This document shows positions 35,301-45,100 of a DNA stretch of 64,000 nt, one piece after another. Source of the DNA: Sandaracinaceae bacterium (lineage in GTDB: Bacteria > Myxococcota_A > Polyangia > Polyangiales > Houyiibacteriaceae); the NCBI GenBank assembly GCA_020633075.1, contig JACKEI010000001.1, positions 1,612,001 to 1,676,000 on the forward strand. The letters run 5' to 3'. Under the pieces are notes generated by a model. That model saw only the letters and a list, made by a program, of their open reading frames with translations. It was not told the origin of the DNA and made no database searches. The translations under genes and the position numbers were made by a program. Numbering within the stretch: the first letter of the stretch is position 1; every line of letters starts with the position of its first letter.

Positions 35301-38300
35301 TGCCCCCCTGCACGAACACGACCGTGTTGTTGAAGGGGTTGTAGGTGGCGCCGTCCAGCGACGAGCCCGACGCGGGGAAGGTGCGCCGCTGGTTGAAGCC
35401 CGCGCCCGTGCCGTTCTCGCGCACGGTGCCGTCCAGACAGAGCTCGATGGGCTTGGCGCCGGTGCTCTTGTAGCCGACGAAGGCGCGCAGGAGCGGGTCG
35501 AAGAACAGGGCGTTGGGGCTCACGTTGCTGACGTTCCAGCTGAGCACCTCCACGAACTGCACGATGGGCTCGCACTCGCTGCCGCCCATGCCGTCTCCAC
35601 TGCACACGAAGAGAGGCGTGATGGTGCAGTCGCTCTGACAGCCGCTGTTCGCGACGCCGTTCTGCGAACCCAGGTCGCACTGCTCGTTGCCGCGCAGGAT
35701 GGCGTTGCCGCACACCTCTGCCATGCAAGTCATGGTCAGCGGGTCACAGTACGCGCCGTTCTGGACCTTGCAGCCCACGCAGCGGCCGGACGCGCCGGTC
35801 CATGCCGTGTCGCACTGCTCGCCCGGATCGAGCGTGCCGTTGCCACAGGCCGCTGTGGTGCAGAGGGAGCCTGGCGTGGGGCAGCCGTAGCCCGAGTCCA
35901 CGGAGCGACAGTTGGCCGAGCAGCCATCGGGAGTTCCCGGCGAACCCTGCGTGTTTCCGTCGTCGCAGGCCTCGTTGCCCTCGACCGCGCCATCGCCGCA
36001 GACCGTCTGGCGACAGACACCCGCCGCGCAGACCCAGCCCGGCTCGACGCGGCAGATGATGCTGCAGCCGTCGCCGGACTCTGGCAGGCCCGTCACCGCG
36101 TTGACGCCGTTGTCGCACTCCTCGGTGCCCGCGCGGATGCCGTCACCACAGCGCGCCGCGCTGCAGATGCCCGTCATGGGATCGCAGACGTTGCCCGGCT
36201 CCGTGACGCACGCGGCCGAGCAGCCGTCCCCGCTGCGCGGGATGCAGCTGGAGCCATCCAGACACGCCGCACCACCCTGGGTGCAGTTGTCGCCATTGGC
36301 GCAGTGCGTGAAGTTGTCGCAGGTCTCGAAGCCCTCGACCACGCCGTCGCCGCAGTAGGTGCAGGGGCTCCCGATGGTGCGGCAGTCGTAGCCGGCCTCA
36401 GACTGACAGCGATCCGTACAGCCGTCGCCGCTGACTGGGGTCATCTGCCCGTCGTCGCACTGCTCCCCGAGCTCGAGCGCGCCGTTGCCGCAGCGCGCAC
36501 ACGGGAAGCCCACCACGTGACACTGGTAGCCTGCCTCTTCCTGGCACGTGGAGGAGCAGCCGTCCCCGCTGACGGCGCCGCCGTCGTCGCACTGCTCGTT
36601 GCCTTCGACCTTGCGGTCGCCGCAGCGCGTGCAGATCTGGTGCGTGGTGCCGTTGGGCTGCCGCAGGCAGACCCAGCCCGCCTCCAGCGCGCACGTGCGT
36701 GAGCAGCCGTCGCCCGACAGGTTGTTCCCATCGTCGCACACCTCGGTGCCCTCGCGCTCGCCGTTACCGCAGCGCAAGCAGCTGGAGGGCGCACCCGTGC
36801 AGGTCCAGTAGGTCTCGGTCCGACACGTCGCGCTGCAGCCGTCGCCGTTCGCCGGCGTCATCTGGCCGTCGTCGCACGTCTCCGTGCCTTCGATCATCCC
36901 GTTGCCGCAGCTCTGGCAGACGCTGGGCAGGCCCGCGCAGGTCCAGCCACCCTCCACCTGGCAGGTGGCGCCGCAGCCGTCGCCGCCCATCGCGTCGCCG
37001 TCGTCGCACTGCTCACGCGTCTCGATCACGTTGTTGCCGCAGTTGGCGCAGCCGTCGTGCAGCGTCACTCCGTTGACGTCGCGCGTGTAGCACTGCCAAC
37101 CCGCACCGCTCTCCACCTGACAGGCGTTGCAGCCGTCGCCAGCCGTCATGTTCTGGTCGTCGCAGGTCTCGCCCATCCCGCCCGCGGACTGGACCACGCC
37201 GTCGCCGCAGCGCGCGCAGCCCAAGAACGCGTTGGCCGCGCCCGTGTAGCACGTCCAGCCGGCTTCCTGACGGCAACCCAGCGAGCACCCATCACCGCCG
37301 ACGTTGTTGCCGTCGTCGCAGGTCTCCCCGGCCGCAGCGTCACGGACGCCGTCGCCGCACCGGTAGCACACGTTGGACACGCAGGTGTAGTTGGGCGCCA
37401 CGGTACAGGTCGCCGTACAGCCGTTCGTCGTGGTGCCGCCCTGGTCGCAAGCCTCGTTGCCCTGCCGCACTCCGTCGCCGCAGTTCTGACAGACGCTGGG
37501 CTGCGCCGCGTTGCAGGTCCAGCCACCGGACTCCACCTGGCACGTGGCGCTGCAGCCGTCTCCGGCGACCGGCGGCTCGACGCCGTCGTCACAGGCCTCG
37601 CCAACCTCGACCTGCCCGTTGCCGCAGTTGGCGCAGCCGGCGTGCAGCAAGACGCCGCCTTGCATGCGCTGCGAGCAGACCCAGCCGCCCGCGGTCTCGA
37701 CCTGACACATGTCGCAGCCATCGCCGCTGCTGGTGTTCTGGTCGTCGCAACCCTCGCCCACGCCGGAGGTGCTGCGCTGCACCACGCCGTCGCCGCAGCG
37801 CACGCACGCCGCGTGCGTGACCCCGTCCGCCTCGGTGAGACAGGTGTAGCCCGCGGTGAACGCCGTGCAGGTCGCGTTGCATCCGTCGCCCCCGAGCGTG
37901 TTTCCATCGTCGCAGACCTCGGTGGGGTCCAGGCGCCCGTCGCCGCAGCGGAAGCACTGCGCCGGAACGTCGCTGGTGCAGCGGTAGTTCGGCTCCAGTC
38001 GGCAGGTGCCGTCGCAGCCGTCCCCGGCCACGGGCTGGCAGTTGGTGGGCGCACCCCCACAGCCGTTGACGTCGCCCACCGTGCAGACCGCGTTGTTGTC
38101 GGTGCAGCGGGCGCCGTTGTCACATACCTCTTCGCCCTGCAGCATGCCGTCGCCGCAGCGGTTGCAGACGGTCCCGCCAATGCGCTGAGAGCACTGCCAG
38201 CCGAGCTCGAGGCGGCAGTCGGTCCCGCAGCCGTCACCCGCGCGCGCCGTGCAGTCAGCCGGCACCCCGCCGCAGGCCATCGGATCGCCAACCTGGCAGA

Positions 38301-39651
38301 CCGTGTTCGTGGTCGCGCAGCGGCCACGGTCGTCGCAGTCTTCGCCGGTGGCCATCTGGATGGCGCCGTCGCCGCAGCGCCCACACACGCTGACCCCGCT
38401 CATGTTGGCGTTGCAGTCCCAGCCCAGCTCCACCCGGCAGCTGGACGAGCAGCCGTCGTTCGGTTGGGTGTTGCCGTCGTCGCAGTCCTCGAAGCCCGCC
38501 GCGATGACGCCGTCACCGCAGCGCTCGCATGCCCCACCCGTGAGCGGGCACGCCCAGCCGTTCTCCGGCAAGCACACGCTGCGACAGCCGTCCCCACCGC
38601 GCGGCTGACAGGCTGATCCGTCGCCACATGCGGCGCCACCGATGGTGCAGTCCGAGCCGTCGAGGCAGTTGGTCCCGTCATCGCAACGCTCGGTGCCGGC
38701 GACCACCCCGTTGCCGCACTGCTCACACACCGAGCCCCCCGTGGTCGTGTCCGTGGTGCAGGCCCAGAAGGCCTCCACGCCCGAGCAGGTCGCGTTGCAG
38801 CCGTCGCCACTGATGACCACACAGTCCGCCGGCACGCCGCCACACGCGGCGCTGTCGCCCAGCACGCAGGCAGCCCCGCTGAGCGTGCCGCCGCAGTGCC
38901 CGCCGTTGTCGCACTGCTCGGCGGGCTGCTTCACGCCATCGCCGCAGCGGAAGCACTGCCCGCCACCAACGGGGCAGGTCCAGCCATTGGGCTCCACCTG
39001 GCAGGTCGCGCTACAGCCGTCGTTGCTCCGCGGCTGACAGGTGCTGCCGTCCCCGCAAGGCAGGGTCGGTGCGCACTGAGAGCCGTCATCGCAGCGCATG
39101 CCGTCGTCGCACATCTCCGGGTTGAGCGTGCTGTCCGCGTTGACCACCTGGTTGCCGCAGACCGTGCACTCGCCCGCTACGCCGCTGGGGCAGACCGCAC
39201 CCGGCTCCACCTGACACGTGGGTGAGCAGCCGTCGCGGCCGAGCAGGTCCCCGTCGTCGCAGAGCTCACCCATCTCGAGGACGTTGTTGCCACAGCGCGT
39301 ACAAGCGCCGCCGGTAGGCGGGCACGTCCCGCCCGGCTCGATCTGGCAGGACGCGTCGCAGCCGTCTCCGTTGCGCGCGTTCCCGTCGTCGCACTGCTCA
39401 GGGAGCCCGGCGTCGTTGGTACCGGTCTCGACCGACCCGTTGCCGCAGCCATCGAGCACGATGGTGCCCATGTCGTCCCCGAGGTCCACACCGCCGTCAG
39501 CGCCGAGGTCGTCGCGCGTGCCGATGTCCCCAGCGTCCCCGGCATCCGCCATGACGCCGTTGTCTCGCATCGGGGTGCCATCACTGCCCCCACATCCGGA
39601 ATAAAGAGCGGCGAATGTGAGTAGAAATGCGAGAGACTTGGTGCGATTCAT
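32326..39651 (-). CDS. Giant Cys-rich lipoprotein with 44 DUF4215-type repeats
   Basis: A 2,441-residue protein from ATG 39651 (GTG 39663 also in frame). Lipobox is LYSGC near residue 20. I count 44 repeats of the myxobacterial Cys-rich type (CGDGxxxxxEECDDGNxxxGDGCSxxC): 24 before and 20 after a central non-repeat segment (about residues 1355-1770). The central part has beta-propeller-like strands and a cadherin-like DDSYAIN...LNVLDNDV stretch. The first-half repeats carry an extra GWxC...CxRCGDG spacer and the second-half ones are shorter, so the arms expanded separately. No MYXO-CTERM sorting tail. Predicted as a long disulfide-stabilised surface fibre. The 332-bp AT-rich region upstream is shared with a divergent lipoprotein operon. 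Confidence 0.9.
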   Translation of the reverse strand: MNRTKSLAFLLTFAALYSGCGGSDGTPMRDNGVMADAGDAGDIGTRDDLGADGGVDLGDDMGTIVLDGCGNGSVETGTNDAGLPEQCDDGNARNGDGCDASCQIEPGGTCPPTGGACTRCGNNVLEMGELCDDGDLLGRDGCSPTCQVEPGAVCPSGVAGECTVCGNQVVNADSTLNPEMCDDGMRCDDGSQCAPTLPCGDGSTCQPRSNDGCSATCQVEPNGWTCPVGGGQCFRCGDGVKQPAEQCDNGGHCGGTLSGAACVLGDSAACGGVPADCVVISGDGCNATCSGVEAFWACTTDTTTGGSVCEQCGNGVVAGTERCDDGTNCLDGSDCTIGGAACGDGSACQPRGGDGCRSVCLPENGWACPLTGGACERCGDGVIAAGFEDCDDGNTQPNDGCSSSCRVELGWDCNANMSGVSVCGRCGDGAIQMATGEDCDDRGRCATTNTVCQVGDPMACGGVPADCTARAGDGCGTDCRLELGWQCSQRIGGTVCNRCGDGMLQGEEVCDNGARCTDNNAVCTVGDVNGCGGAPTNCQPVAGDGCDGTCRLEPNYRCTSDVPAQCFRCGDGRLDPTEVCDDGNTLGGDGCNATCTAFTAGYTCLTEADGVTHAACVRCGDGVVQRSTSGVGEGCDDQNTSSGDGCDMCQVETAGGWVCSQRMQGGVLLHAGCANCGNGQVEVGEACDDGVEPPVAGDGCSATCQVESGGWTCNAAQPSVCQNCGDGVRQGNEACDQGGTTTNGCTATCTVAPNYTCVSNVCYRCGDGVRDAAAGETCDDGNNVGGDGCSLGCRQEAGWTCYTGAANAFLGCARCGDGVVQSAGGMGETCDDQNMTAGDGCNACQVESGAGWQCYTRDVNGVTLHDGCANCGNNVIETREQCDDGDAMGGDGCGATCQVEGGWTCAGLPSVCQSCGNGMIEGTETCDDGQMTPANGDGCSATCRTETYWTCTGAPSSCLRCGNGEREGTEVCDDGNNLSGDGCSRTCALEAGWVCLRQPNGTTHQICTRCGDRKVEGNEQCDDGGAVSGDGCSSTCQEEAGYQCHVVGFPCARCGNGALELGEQCDDGQMTPVSGDGCTDRCQSEAGYDCRTIGSPCTYCGDGVVEGFETCDNFTHCANGDNCTQGGAACLDGSSCIPRSGDGCSAACVTEPGNVCDPMTGICSAARCGDGIRAGTEECDNGVNAVTGLPESGDGCSIICRVEPGWVCAAGVCRQTVCGDGAVEGNEACDDGNTQGSPGTPDGCSANCRSVDSGYGCPTPGSLCTTAACGNGTLDPGEQCDTAWTGASGRCVGCKVQNGAYCDPLTMTCMAEVCGNAILRGNEQCDLGSQNGVANSGCQSDCTITPLFVCSGDGMGGSECEPIVQFVEVLSWNVSNVSPNALFFDPLLRAFVGYKSTGAKPIELCLDGTVRENGTGAGFNQRRTFPASGSSLDGATYNPFNNTVVFVQGGNTSSVQVVPLATTQQTGVGLNFSVSVTANLRKENGTTAVRNASAVAITDGGDMYVTSADDQRVYVYPRQNGTTTGFGNGATLTAAFSFASGAASANSNPDVAFVIPGANLFASAFTAAGDQLVHFYDTSGGAATVLPEFASSDIPGILFPNGSASMLAGPLDGAEAGYDGGSFVLCATNPSEPCRLYARTCETDADCQAIVPGTVCVDDGPGGVPLPYCFSPAQARDDSYAINTTGPATSTLNVLDNDVRSAGTCANNVVQIQSLNALGNTALAARISITPGGQTVTFSKPAVCGGVEVFEYTALLGGGETDTARVTVLTECVCGDGVTQANEQCDPMDPAFPGMRCNANCTLNVVCGDTFVDPGEECEPPNPGNGCTVNCLLESVCGDGNTEGVEECDDGNSASGDGCSSVCRIEFCGDGAVNDTTEQCEPPSAGQCDGFCMFLPVCGDATQGNGEACDDGGRCNNGAFCAVGLTTCGDASTCLPRAGDGCNASCVVEFCGDGILQTGIGEECEVGTPNCADCRLDMCGDGNTTGTEECDDGGTMSGDGCSATCVTEFCGDSVVNNSTETCDDGNTDALDACNNMCRLNVCGDGIVNNGESCDAGANNGAPTNPCDAMCVRHFCGDNVVDNAMPNLGEECDPPGSMAGPAVCAFNCRLGNYCGDGTVGGTEECDDGGTMGGDGCTAGCRLEICGNSVTDPGETCDDGNTNPGDGCSATCQTESLCGNGVINGGEQCDDANNNNGDGCSSTCTNEWVCGDGDLDPGEACDPNDPATQVEPTTGAVCTAGCFYPPVCGDGNLDNGEQCDDGGTLGNDGCSASCVIERCGDGMVQSGIGEDCEPPNVGNCDATCHSLVFCGNGVVEPSNPVTPEQCDDGGTLSNDGCSATCRLEFCGDGIVQLGLGEDCDPADPVTMSGCDANCNLTQVCGNGVREGTEGCDAGAANGTAGQPCTAGCVRRVCGDRTVDGDLGEECDPPLSGVCTATCTIVFG

Positions 39652-39983
39652 CGAATACCCCACGTGCGCAACAAGCGGTTCGATAGCGCGCGACGTGGCA
39701 CCACCTTAGCCCCGCGACACGCGGACACAAAGTCAAATTTTACGCTAAACGGGCACAAAAGCAGCCCATACGATCGCACGTTTCAGATGGATACAGGGCG
39801 GTCACACGGCGTGCTCATCGGCACGATTCAAACGCCATACGACACACCTCGAGTTCGGATACGCGCGAACGTACATTCGCACATCTTTTTCTCCGCGAAC
39901 GTCAAGAGCACCTCCGACACACTTTTCCGCTGGGGCTCACAATCCTCCGTATCCCAGCCGATGTCCGCTTCGTACACACCTGT
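39652..39983. promoter_or_regulatory. AT-rich divergent intergenic region
   Basis: 332 bp between the giant lipoprotein (minus) and the lipoprotein operon (plus). It is clearly richer in A and T than its surroundings (AAAGTCAAATTTTACGCTAA near 39729-39748). No convincing gene was seen. It should hold the promoters of both units. On the minus strand a TTGACT at about 39733-39738 could be a -35 element, but no clear -10 partner is visible at the right spacing. Confidence 0.5.
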
Positions 39984-41231
39984 GTGAAGCTCCCTCTGCA
40001 TCCGTTTCGAGCGCTCCTCGCCCTTGCGACGGTTGCCGGAGGCCTCGTCGCGTGCGTCGGTAACGACGGTGCTCGGGATGGCGAGCTGGTCACCGGTGAC
40101 GCCGGGGCGGGGGATGCCTCTGCACCGAGCGACGCTACCGTTTCTGGGGACTCGGCCGTGGACGGCGGGTATGACGTCCCACGTGGCTGCTCGCTCAGCG
40201 GCGCGCTCGTCGTGACCGAGGCGTCCGCTGGTGCCCTCGGTGACTACGCTCTCGGCGGCGGCGCCGAGTCCTTTCGGATCGTCTTCTCCCAAGGAGACGA
40301 TCCCCCGCAGTTGCTCACGCGCGAGCTCGTCGGCGGCCCGACCCTGCGTCCGTCGGTCCTCCTCGGCAGCAGCGTCGCACGGCCGCACCCTGCGATCGTG
40401 TCGACCGGAGAGGCGTGGCTGCTTGCCCACGAGGACGTGGTGGAGGGTGCACGCCAGATCGTGGCCTATCCGCTCGCGCCGTCGGGTGAGCCTCTAGGTG
40501 ACGTCACGCGGGCCGACCTGTCGGGCGGGCCGGGGACCGGCGTGGACCTGGCTCGCGCTGGCGACCGGATCGTCGCGGCGTACCGACTGCCCGAGGGTGT
40601 CGCCGTCCGGTCGATAGACACCAACGGGAGACCCACCGACGAGCCGATCCTCGCGGCCTCCGGTGCAGCGCTGAGCGTGCAGATCGCCTCGAGCTCCACC
40701 GGCAGCTACGTGGCTTGGTCGCGGACGAACGGATCCATCGAGGGGCGTCGCCTGCGCGTCACCACGCGAACCCTGGAGGCCCTCCACGAGCTCAATGCGG
40801 GTGATCCGGCGCCGACGGGCGCGTTCGCGCTGGGCTTCGGTGGAGTCTCATACGGCGCTCTCACCGGGCTGAACGACGTAGACGTTCGCACCACGCGCTT
40901 TCGGCGCATCGCGGACAACGGCGACGTGGCACCGGAGCCGCAGCTCCTCCCCTACGCGGGCGGTCACTACGCAGCGTTCTCGATCGCGCGCTTCGCGGCG
41001 GGCTTCGCAGTGGCGTACCGACGGGCCGAGTTCGGACGCAATCAGCTTCGCCTCGCTCTCCTGAGCGCGGGTGGAGACGTTCTCTACGACACCTTCTTGC
41101 GCACGTTGCTGAGCGGCGAGGGCGACGTGGTCGCGCGCCAGGCGGCCGACGGTCGCGTCGCCATCGCGTGGGACGACACCGCCCCCGACGGGCGCCTACT
41201 TCGAGTTGCCGAGGTCACATGCCACTTCTAG
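39984..41231 (+). CDS. Predicted lipoprotein, possibly beta-propeller
   Basis: A 415-residue protein (GTG start) with lipobox GGLVAC near residue 24, an Asp/Ala/Ser-rich linker, and a body of repeated short strands about 45-50 residues apart (GEAWLLAHE, GDRIVAAYR, GSYVAWSR, GFAVAYRR, GRVAIAWDD). This pattern suggests a propeller. No enzymatic motif. The end overlaps the next gene's start by 13 nt. Confidence 0.7.
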   Translation: MKLPLHPFRALLALATVAGGLVACVGNDGARDGELVTGDAGAGDASAPSDATVSGDSAVDGGYDVPRGCSLSGALVVTEASAGALGDYALGGGAESFRIVFSQGDDPPQLLTRELVGGPTLRPSVLLGSSVARPHPAIVSTGEAWLLAHEDVVEGARQIVAYPLAPSGEPLGDVTRADLSGGPGTGVDLARAGDRIVAAYRLPEGVAVRSIDTNGRPTDEPILAASGAALSVQIASSSTGSYVAWSRTNGSIEGRRLRVTTRTLEALHELNAGDPAPTGAFALGFGGVSYGALTGLNDVDVRTTRFRRIADNGDVAPEPQLLPYAGGHYAAFSIARFAAGFAVAYRRAEFGRNQLRLALLSAGGDVLYDTFLRTLLSGEGDVVARQAADGRVAIAWDDTAPDGRLLRVAEVTCHF

Positions 41232-44200
41232 CGAACCGCGGAGCCCACACCCTGTCGCTCCCCGCCCTCCTCTACAGGGCCCGCGTGATCTCGATCCTGG
41301 CTGCGACCGTACTCAGCGCGTGCGAGCCGGTCCCCAACAGCGGCCCGCCCGTCTTCGACGGCGGCCCCCCGGTCGAGTGCGCTCGTGCCGCCACCGGCTG
41401 CCTCTGTGAGCCCGGCGAGGGCCCGGTCCGTTGCACGCCCCGCAGCACGGGCGACGGCGCGACCTGTCTAGTCGGCGACATGTACTGCCGCGGCGGCGTG
41501 TGGTCCGCCTGCGAGTCCCTGCAGCCCCTCGACACCTCCCGTCGCCGCAGCGGCGGCGCCACGGCGGCCCTGGTTGGACAACCTTCCGCGTGCGACCCCT
41601 GCAGCCCAGACTGCGCCGAGGTGGTGGATGCCCCGAACTGCACCGAGATCACCGCCACCAACGCCACGGGTGACACCATCTGCGCTCCCGGCGGCGGCTT
41701 CACCATTCCGCCGGGCCCCGTGCCCGCCGTGGTGCCCTCGTGCACAGAGTCCATGATGGGCCTGCCCCCCGGCGGCAGCTACGCCGACTTCTGCGCAGCG
41801 GACGGCTCGCTCATCCTGCTCGCGGCGGACGCCTCCGGAAACACGGACCCGAGCACGGAGGTGTGTGCCGACCAGCTGGCCGCCGACACGTTCACGCAGG
41901 CCCTGTGCAGCTGCAAGAACATCGACTCGGCCTATTCGCTCACCACCGACGCCTTCAACAGCCTCAACGGCACGTCCGGCGCCAACACGGCGCACGTCTT
42001 CACCAATGAGCACTGGCGTCCGGGCGGGCGCGCACAGATTGGCGGAGACGTCCTGGCCTTCGGCAGCGGCACGCACAGCCCGGGGGGGCAGAACCACATC
42101 CAAGGGCGCGCCACCTTCAACGGTCCCCTCAGCACCATCCGCGCGTTCAACGCCGGCCTCGCCACCGGCGACCTCTTCGTCAACGGCAACATCGCCTTTG
42201 GTGCCGCCGTGAGCGTGGGCGGCAGGGTACATCAGCCGTCCGGCTCCACCATGACCGGTGGGAGTGGCCTGACGCGCGTGCTCGAGCCGGTGTCCGTGCA
42301 GGCCCCGTGCGACTGCGGCGCCGCCAACGTCATCGACATCAACGGGTTCGTGGCGGCCTTCCGCACGGCCAACGACAACTCGGTCATCGGCCTGGGCCCG
42401 AACGACTGGGCGTCCGGCGCCAGCGGCAGCCTGACGCTCCCCTGCGGGCGCTTCTACCTCAGCCAGGTCAACACGGGCGCCAGCTTCACCATCACGGCCA
42501 CGGGCCGCACGGCTCTCCTCATCGACGGGGACCTGCGTACCGGCGCGCAGCTCACCATCGGCCTCTCGGGGCCCGCCGCCGAGGTGGACGTGTTCGTCGC
42601 CGGCACGGTCGACGCGGGCGCCTCGGTGACCCTCGGTGACCCGTCCCGCCCGGCCTCCGTGCGCCTCTACGTGGGTGGCTCACAGCCCATCGACTTCTCC
42701 GGACACGGCTCGTTCGGAGGCAACTTCTACGCGCCCAACGCGGACGTGAACTTCGGCGGCACCATCGACGTGTACGGCTCGCTCTACGTCGGCAAGGCCA
42801 TCGGCACGTCGAACCTGCGCATCCACTACGACGAGGGCGTGCTCACGCCCGACTGCCCCCCGCCCGCGACAGGCACCTACACCCGAGTGTACGACTACTC
42901 GCAGTACTGCGGCGTGGACATCGAGAGCCGGCCCGACTGGGGGGACTTCACCTGGGACGCCGACGTGCCGGAAGGCTCCGAGCTATACTTCGAGTTCCGC
43001 ACGGCCGAGACCGCAGCCGGCCTCGCCACCGCGCAGCGCGTGCGCCTGCCCGTGCCCCCGAACACCCCCGTCGTGAACGTGGGCGACATGCTGATTGCGG
43101 CCGGACTCCAGAACTTCCTGCCCTTCCTCTCCGTGACCGCACACCTCAGCGGCAACGGCACCGTGGCGCCCGTCGTGCGAAGCTTCTCCACTCAGTTCGA
43201 GTGTGGCTTTGGATCTTCGGGCGTGAGCGACCCAGGGGCGTTCTCCTGCGGCGGGTCCCCGCTGACCTGCAATCAGGTGTGTGGCGCGGAGCAGTGCACG
43301 GGCGGGACCGACGACGACTGCGACGGTCAGGTGGACTGCGCCGACAGCGACTGCGCCACGGACCCCGCCTGCTCGCACGGGGAGATCTGCGGCAACTTCC
43401 TGGACGACGACGGGGACGGGCTCGAGGACTTCTGGGACACCGCGGACTGCCCCTGCGCGGCCGAGGCCTGCAACGACGGCCTGGACAACGACGCGGACAC
43501 GCTGGTGGACTGCGCCGACACGGCCGCCTGCGCGAACGGCGCGTCGTGCAACGCGTGGGGCAGCGTGTGCAGCGGCGGCGCGTGCGTGTGCCCAGGCGGC
43601 GCCACCAGCGAGACGAACTGCAGTGACGGCTTCGACAACGACTGCGACGGCTTTGCCGACTGCGGCGACGGGGACTGCCTGACGAGCCCGCAGTGTCTCT
43701 GCGGCAACGGCGCCATCGACGCGGTCTCCGGCGAGCAGTGTGATGACGGCGGAGTCGAGACCGCGACCTGCGACCTGGACTGCACCAACGCGTTCTGCGG
43801 CGACGGGCAGCGAAACATGACCGCCGGCGAAGCGTGCGACACGGCCGGCAACTCCGCGACCTGCGACGCCAACTGCACGACGGCCGTCTGTGGCGACAGC
43901 TACGTGAACCCCGCGGCCGGCGAGACCTGCGACAGCGGGGTCGGCGAGACCGCGACCTGCAACGCGGACTGCACGACCGCGTCGTGCGGCGACGGCAAGC
44001 TCAACCGAGCTGCTGGAGAGCAGTGTGACCAAGGCGCCGCGATGCCTACCGCCACCTGCATCGCCTGCATCATCGCGGGCTGCGGCAACGGGGTGACGGA
44101 GCCCTTCCTCGGGGAGACCTGCGACACGTCTGGCGAGAGCGCGACCTGCGACGGTGACTGCACACAGGTGGTGTGCGGAGATGGGCGGGTCAATGCGGCC

Positions 44201-45100
44201 GCTGGCGAGCAGTGCGACACCAGCGGCCCCACTCCCGGGTGCAGCGCGACGTGCCAAGTCATCGCGTTGCCCACGCTGGTGTTCGAGGGGGTCTTCGACA
44301 CGACGACCGGGCTGCTGAACGGCGTGGCGGTCGCCGGGTGGAGCGCGGCGACGCACCGACTGACCTGGGGCGGCCACGTCAGCGTCCGAGCTGGAATGAC
44401 GCTCACAGTCACGGGGGCCTACCCCCTGGACGTCACCGCCGCCGGGAACATCTCCGTGGTGGGCACCATCCTCGCGCGCGGCGGAGACGGCCCCACCATC
44501 ACGGTGCCGCTCTCTCTGCGCGCGCTCGGAGGCGTTGCGGGCCCCGGCGGTGGCGACGGTGGCCGCGGAGCCGACGAGTACTTCGTCTCTCAGTCGGGAA
44601 GCAATGCGACCGGCGCCACCACTGGCCGGGGCGGCGGCGGCGGCGACCAGAACAACCAGGCTGGCAGCGGCGGCGGTGGCGGCGGCTACAGCAGCGCCGG
44701 CACGGCAGGCACCGCGGCCACAGGTTCCTCGGGCGGCACCGCGGGAGCGAGCTACAGCGGCTTCTTTGGGGGCGCCGGCGGTGGTGGCGGCGGTGCCGAC
44801 GTGAACGGCGGCGGTGGTGTCACCGACCATGCAGGCGGCTCTGGCGGTGGCGGCGGCGGCGCCGTGCGCCTCACGGCCAGCGGGACCCTCACGGTGAGCG
44901 GCACGATCGACGTGCGCGGCGGCAACGGAGGCGGCGCCGTGAGCGGCGGCGGCGGCGGCGGCGGCGGCTCGGGAGGTGCGATCGCGCTCACCGGTGGTAC
45001 GGCACCGGCGGTGACGGGCAGCCTCCTCGTCAGTGGCGGCAACGGTGGCAGTCCCCGCGGTGGCGCCGGCGCGGCCGGACGCATAACCCTCGCCCCGTGA
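41219..45100 (+). CDS. Large lipoprotein: adhesin-like beta domain, Cys-rich repeats, Gly-rich tail
   Basis: A 1,293-residue protein from ATG 41219, with a lipobox VLSAC near residue 35. Residues about 200-560 form a repetitive right-handed-helix-like region (GGDVLAFGSGTH, GNIAFGAAVSVGG, GGNFYAPNADVNFGG), as in polymer-forming or choice-of-anchor proteins. Next come MopE-like acidic Cys motifs (CDGQVDCADSDC, CNDGLDNDADTLVDC), then five to six DUF4215-type repeats. The last 200 residues are very Gly-rich (GGGGGGYSS, SGGGGGGAVR). It overlaps both neighbours. GTG 41285 is a weaker start because it would shorten the signal. Confidence 0.8.
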   Translation: MPLLANRGAHTLSLPALLYRARVISILAATVLSACEPVPNSGPPVFDGGPPVECARAATGCLCEPGEGPVRCTPRSTGDGATCLVGDMYCRGGVWSACESLQPLDTSRRRSGGATAALVGQPSACDPCSPDCAEVVDAPNCTEITATNATGDTICAPGGGFTIPPGPVPAVVPSCTESMMGLPPGGSYADFCAADGSLILLAADASGNTDPSTEVCADQLAADTFTQALCSCKNIDSAYSLTTDAFNSLNGTSGANTAHVFTNEHWRPGGRAQIGGDVLAFGSGTHSPGGQNHIQGRATFNGPLSTIRAFNAGLATGDLFVNGNIAFGAAVSVGGRVHQPSGSTMTGGSGLTRVLEPVSVQAPCDCGAANVIDINGFVAAFRTANDNSVIGLGPNDWASGASGSLTLPCGRFYLSQVNTGASFTITATGRTALLIDGDLRTGAQLTIGLSGPAAEVDVFVAGTVDAGASVTLGDPSRPASVRLYVGGSQPIDFSGHGSFGGNFYAPNADVNFGGTIDVYGSLYVGKAIGTSNLRIHYDEGVLTPDCPPPATGTYTRVYDYSQYCGVDIESRPDWGDFTWDADVPEGSELYFEFRTAETAAGLATAQRVRLPVPPNTPVVNVGDMLIAAGLQNFLPFLSVTAHLSGNGTVAPVVRSFSTQFECGFGSSGVSDPGAFSCGGSPLTCNQVCGAEQCTGGTDDDCDGQVDCADSDCATDPACSHGEICGNFLDDDGDGLEDFWDTADCPCAAEACNDGLDNDADTLVDCADTAACANGASCNAWGSVCSGGACVCPGGATSETNCSDGFDNDCDGFADCGDGDCLTSPQCLCGNGAIDAVSGEQCDDGGVETATCDLDCTNAFCGDGQRNMTAGEACDTAGNSATCDANCTTAVCGDSYVNPAAGETCDSGVGETATCNADCTTASCGDGKLNRAAGEQCDQGAAMPTATCIACIIAGCGNGVTEPFLGETCDTSGESATCDGDCTQVVCGDGRVNAAAGEQCDTSGPTPGCSATCQVIALPTLVFEGVFDTTTGLLNGVAVAGWSAATHRLTWGGHVSVRAGMTLTVTGAYPLDVTAAGNISVVGTILARGGDGPTITVPLSLRALGGVAGPGGGDGGRGADEYFVSQSGSNATGATTGRGGGGGDQNNQAGSGGGGGGYSSAGTAGTAATGSSGGTAGASYSGFFGGAGGGGGGADVNGGGGVTDHAGGSGGGGGGAVRLTASGTLTVSGTIDVRGGNGGGAVSGGGGGGGGSGGAIALTGGTAPAVTGSLLVSGGNGGSPRGGAGAAGRITLAP

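Noticed and set aside
32743..36702. 1,319-codon open frame on the plus strand
   Set aside because: It is the antisense shadow of the Cys-rich repeat gene; the open frame results from GC-rich codon periodicity, and the product has no recognisable domain.
32326..39651. Possible CRISPR-like or tandem DNA repeat array
   Set aside because: The periodicity comes from coding repeats of variable length and varied sequence; there are no constant direct repeats with unique spacers.
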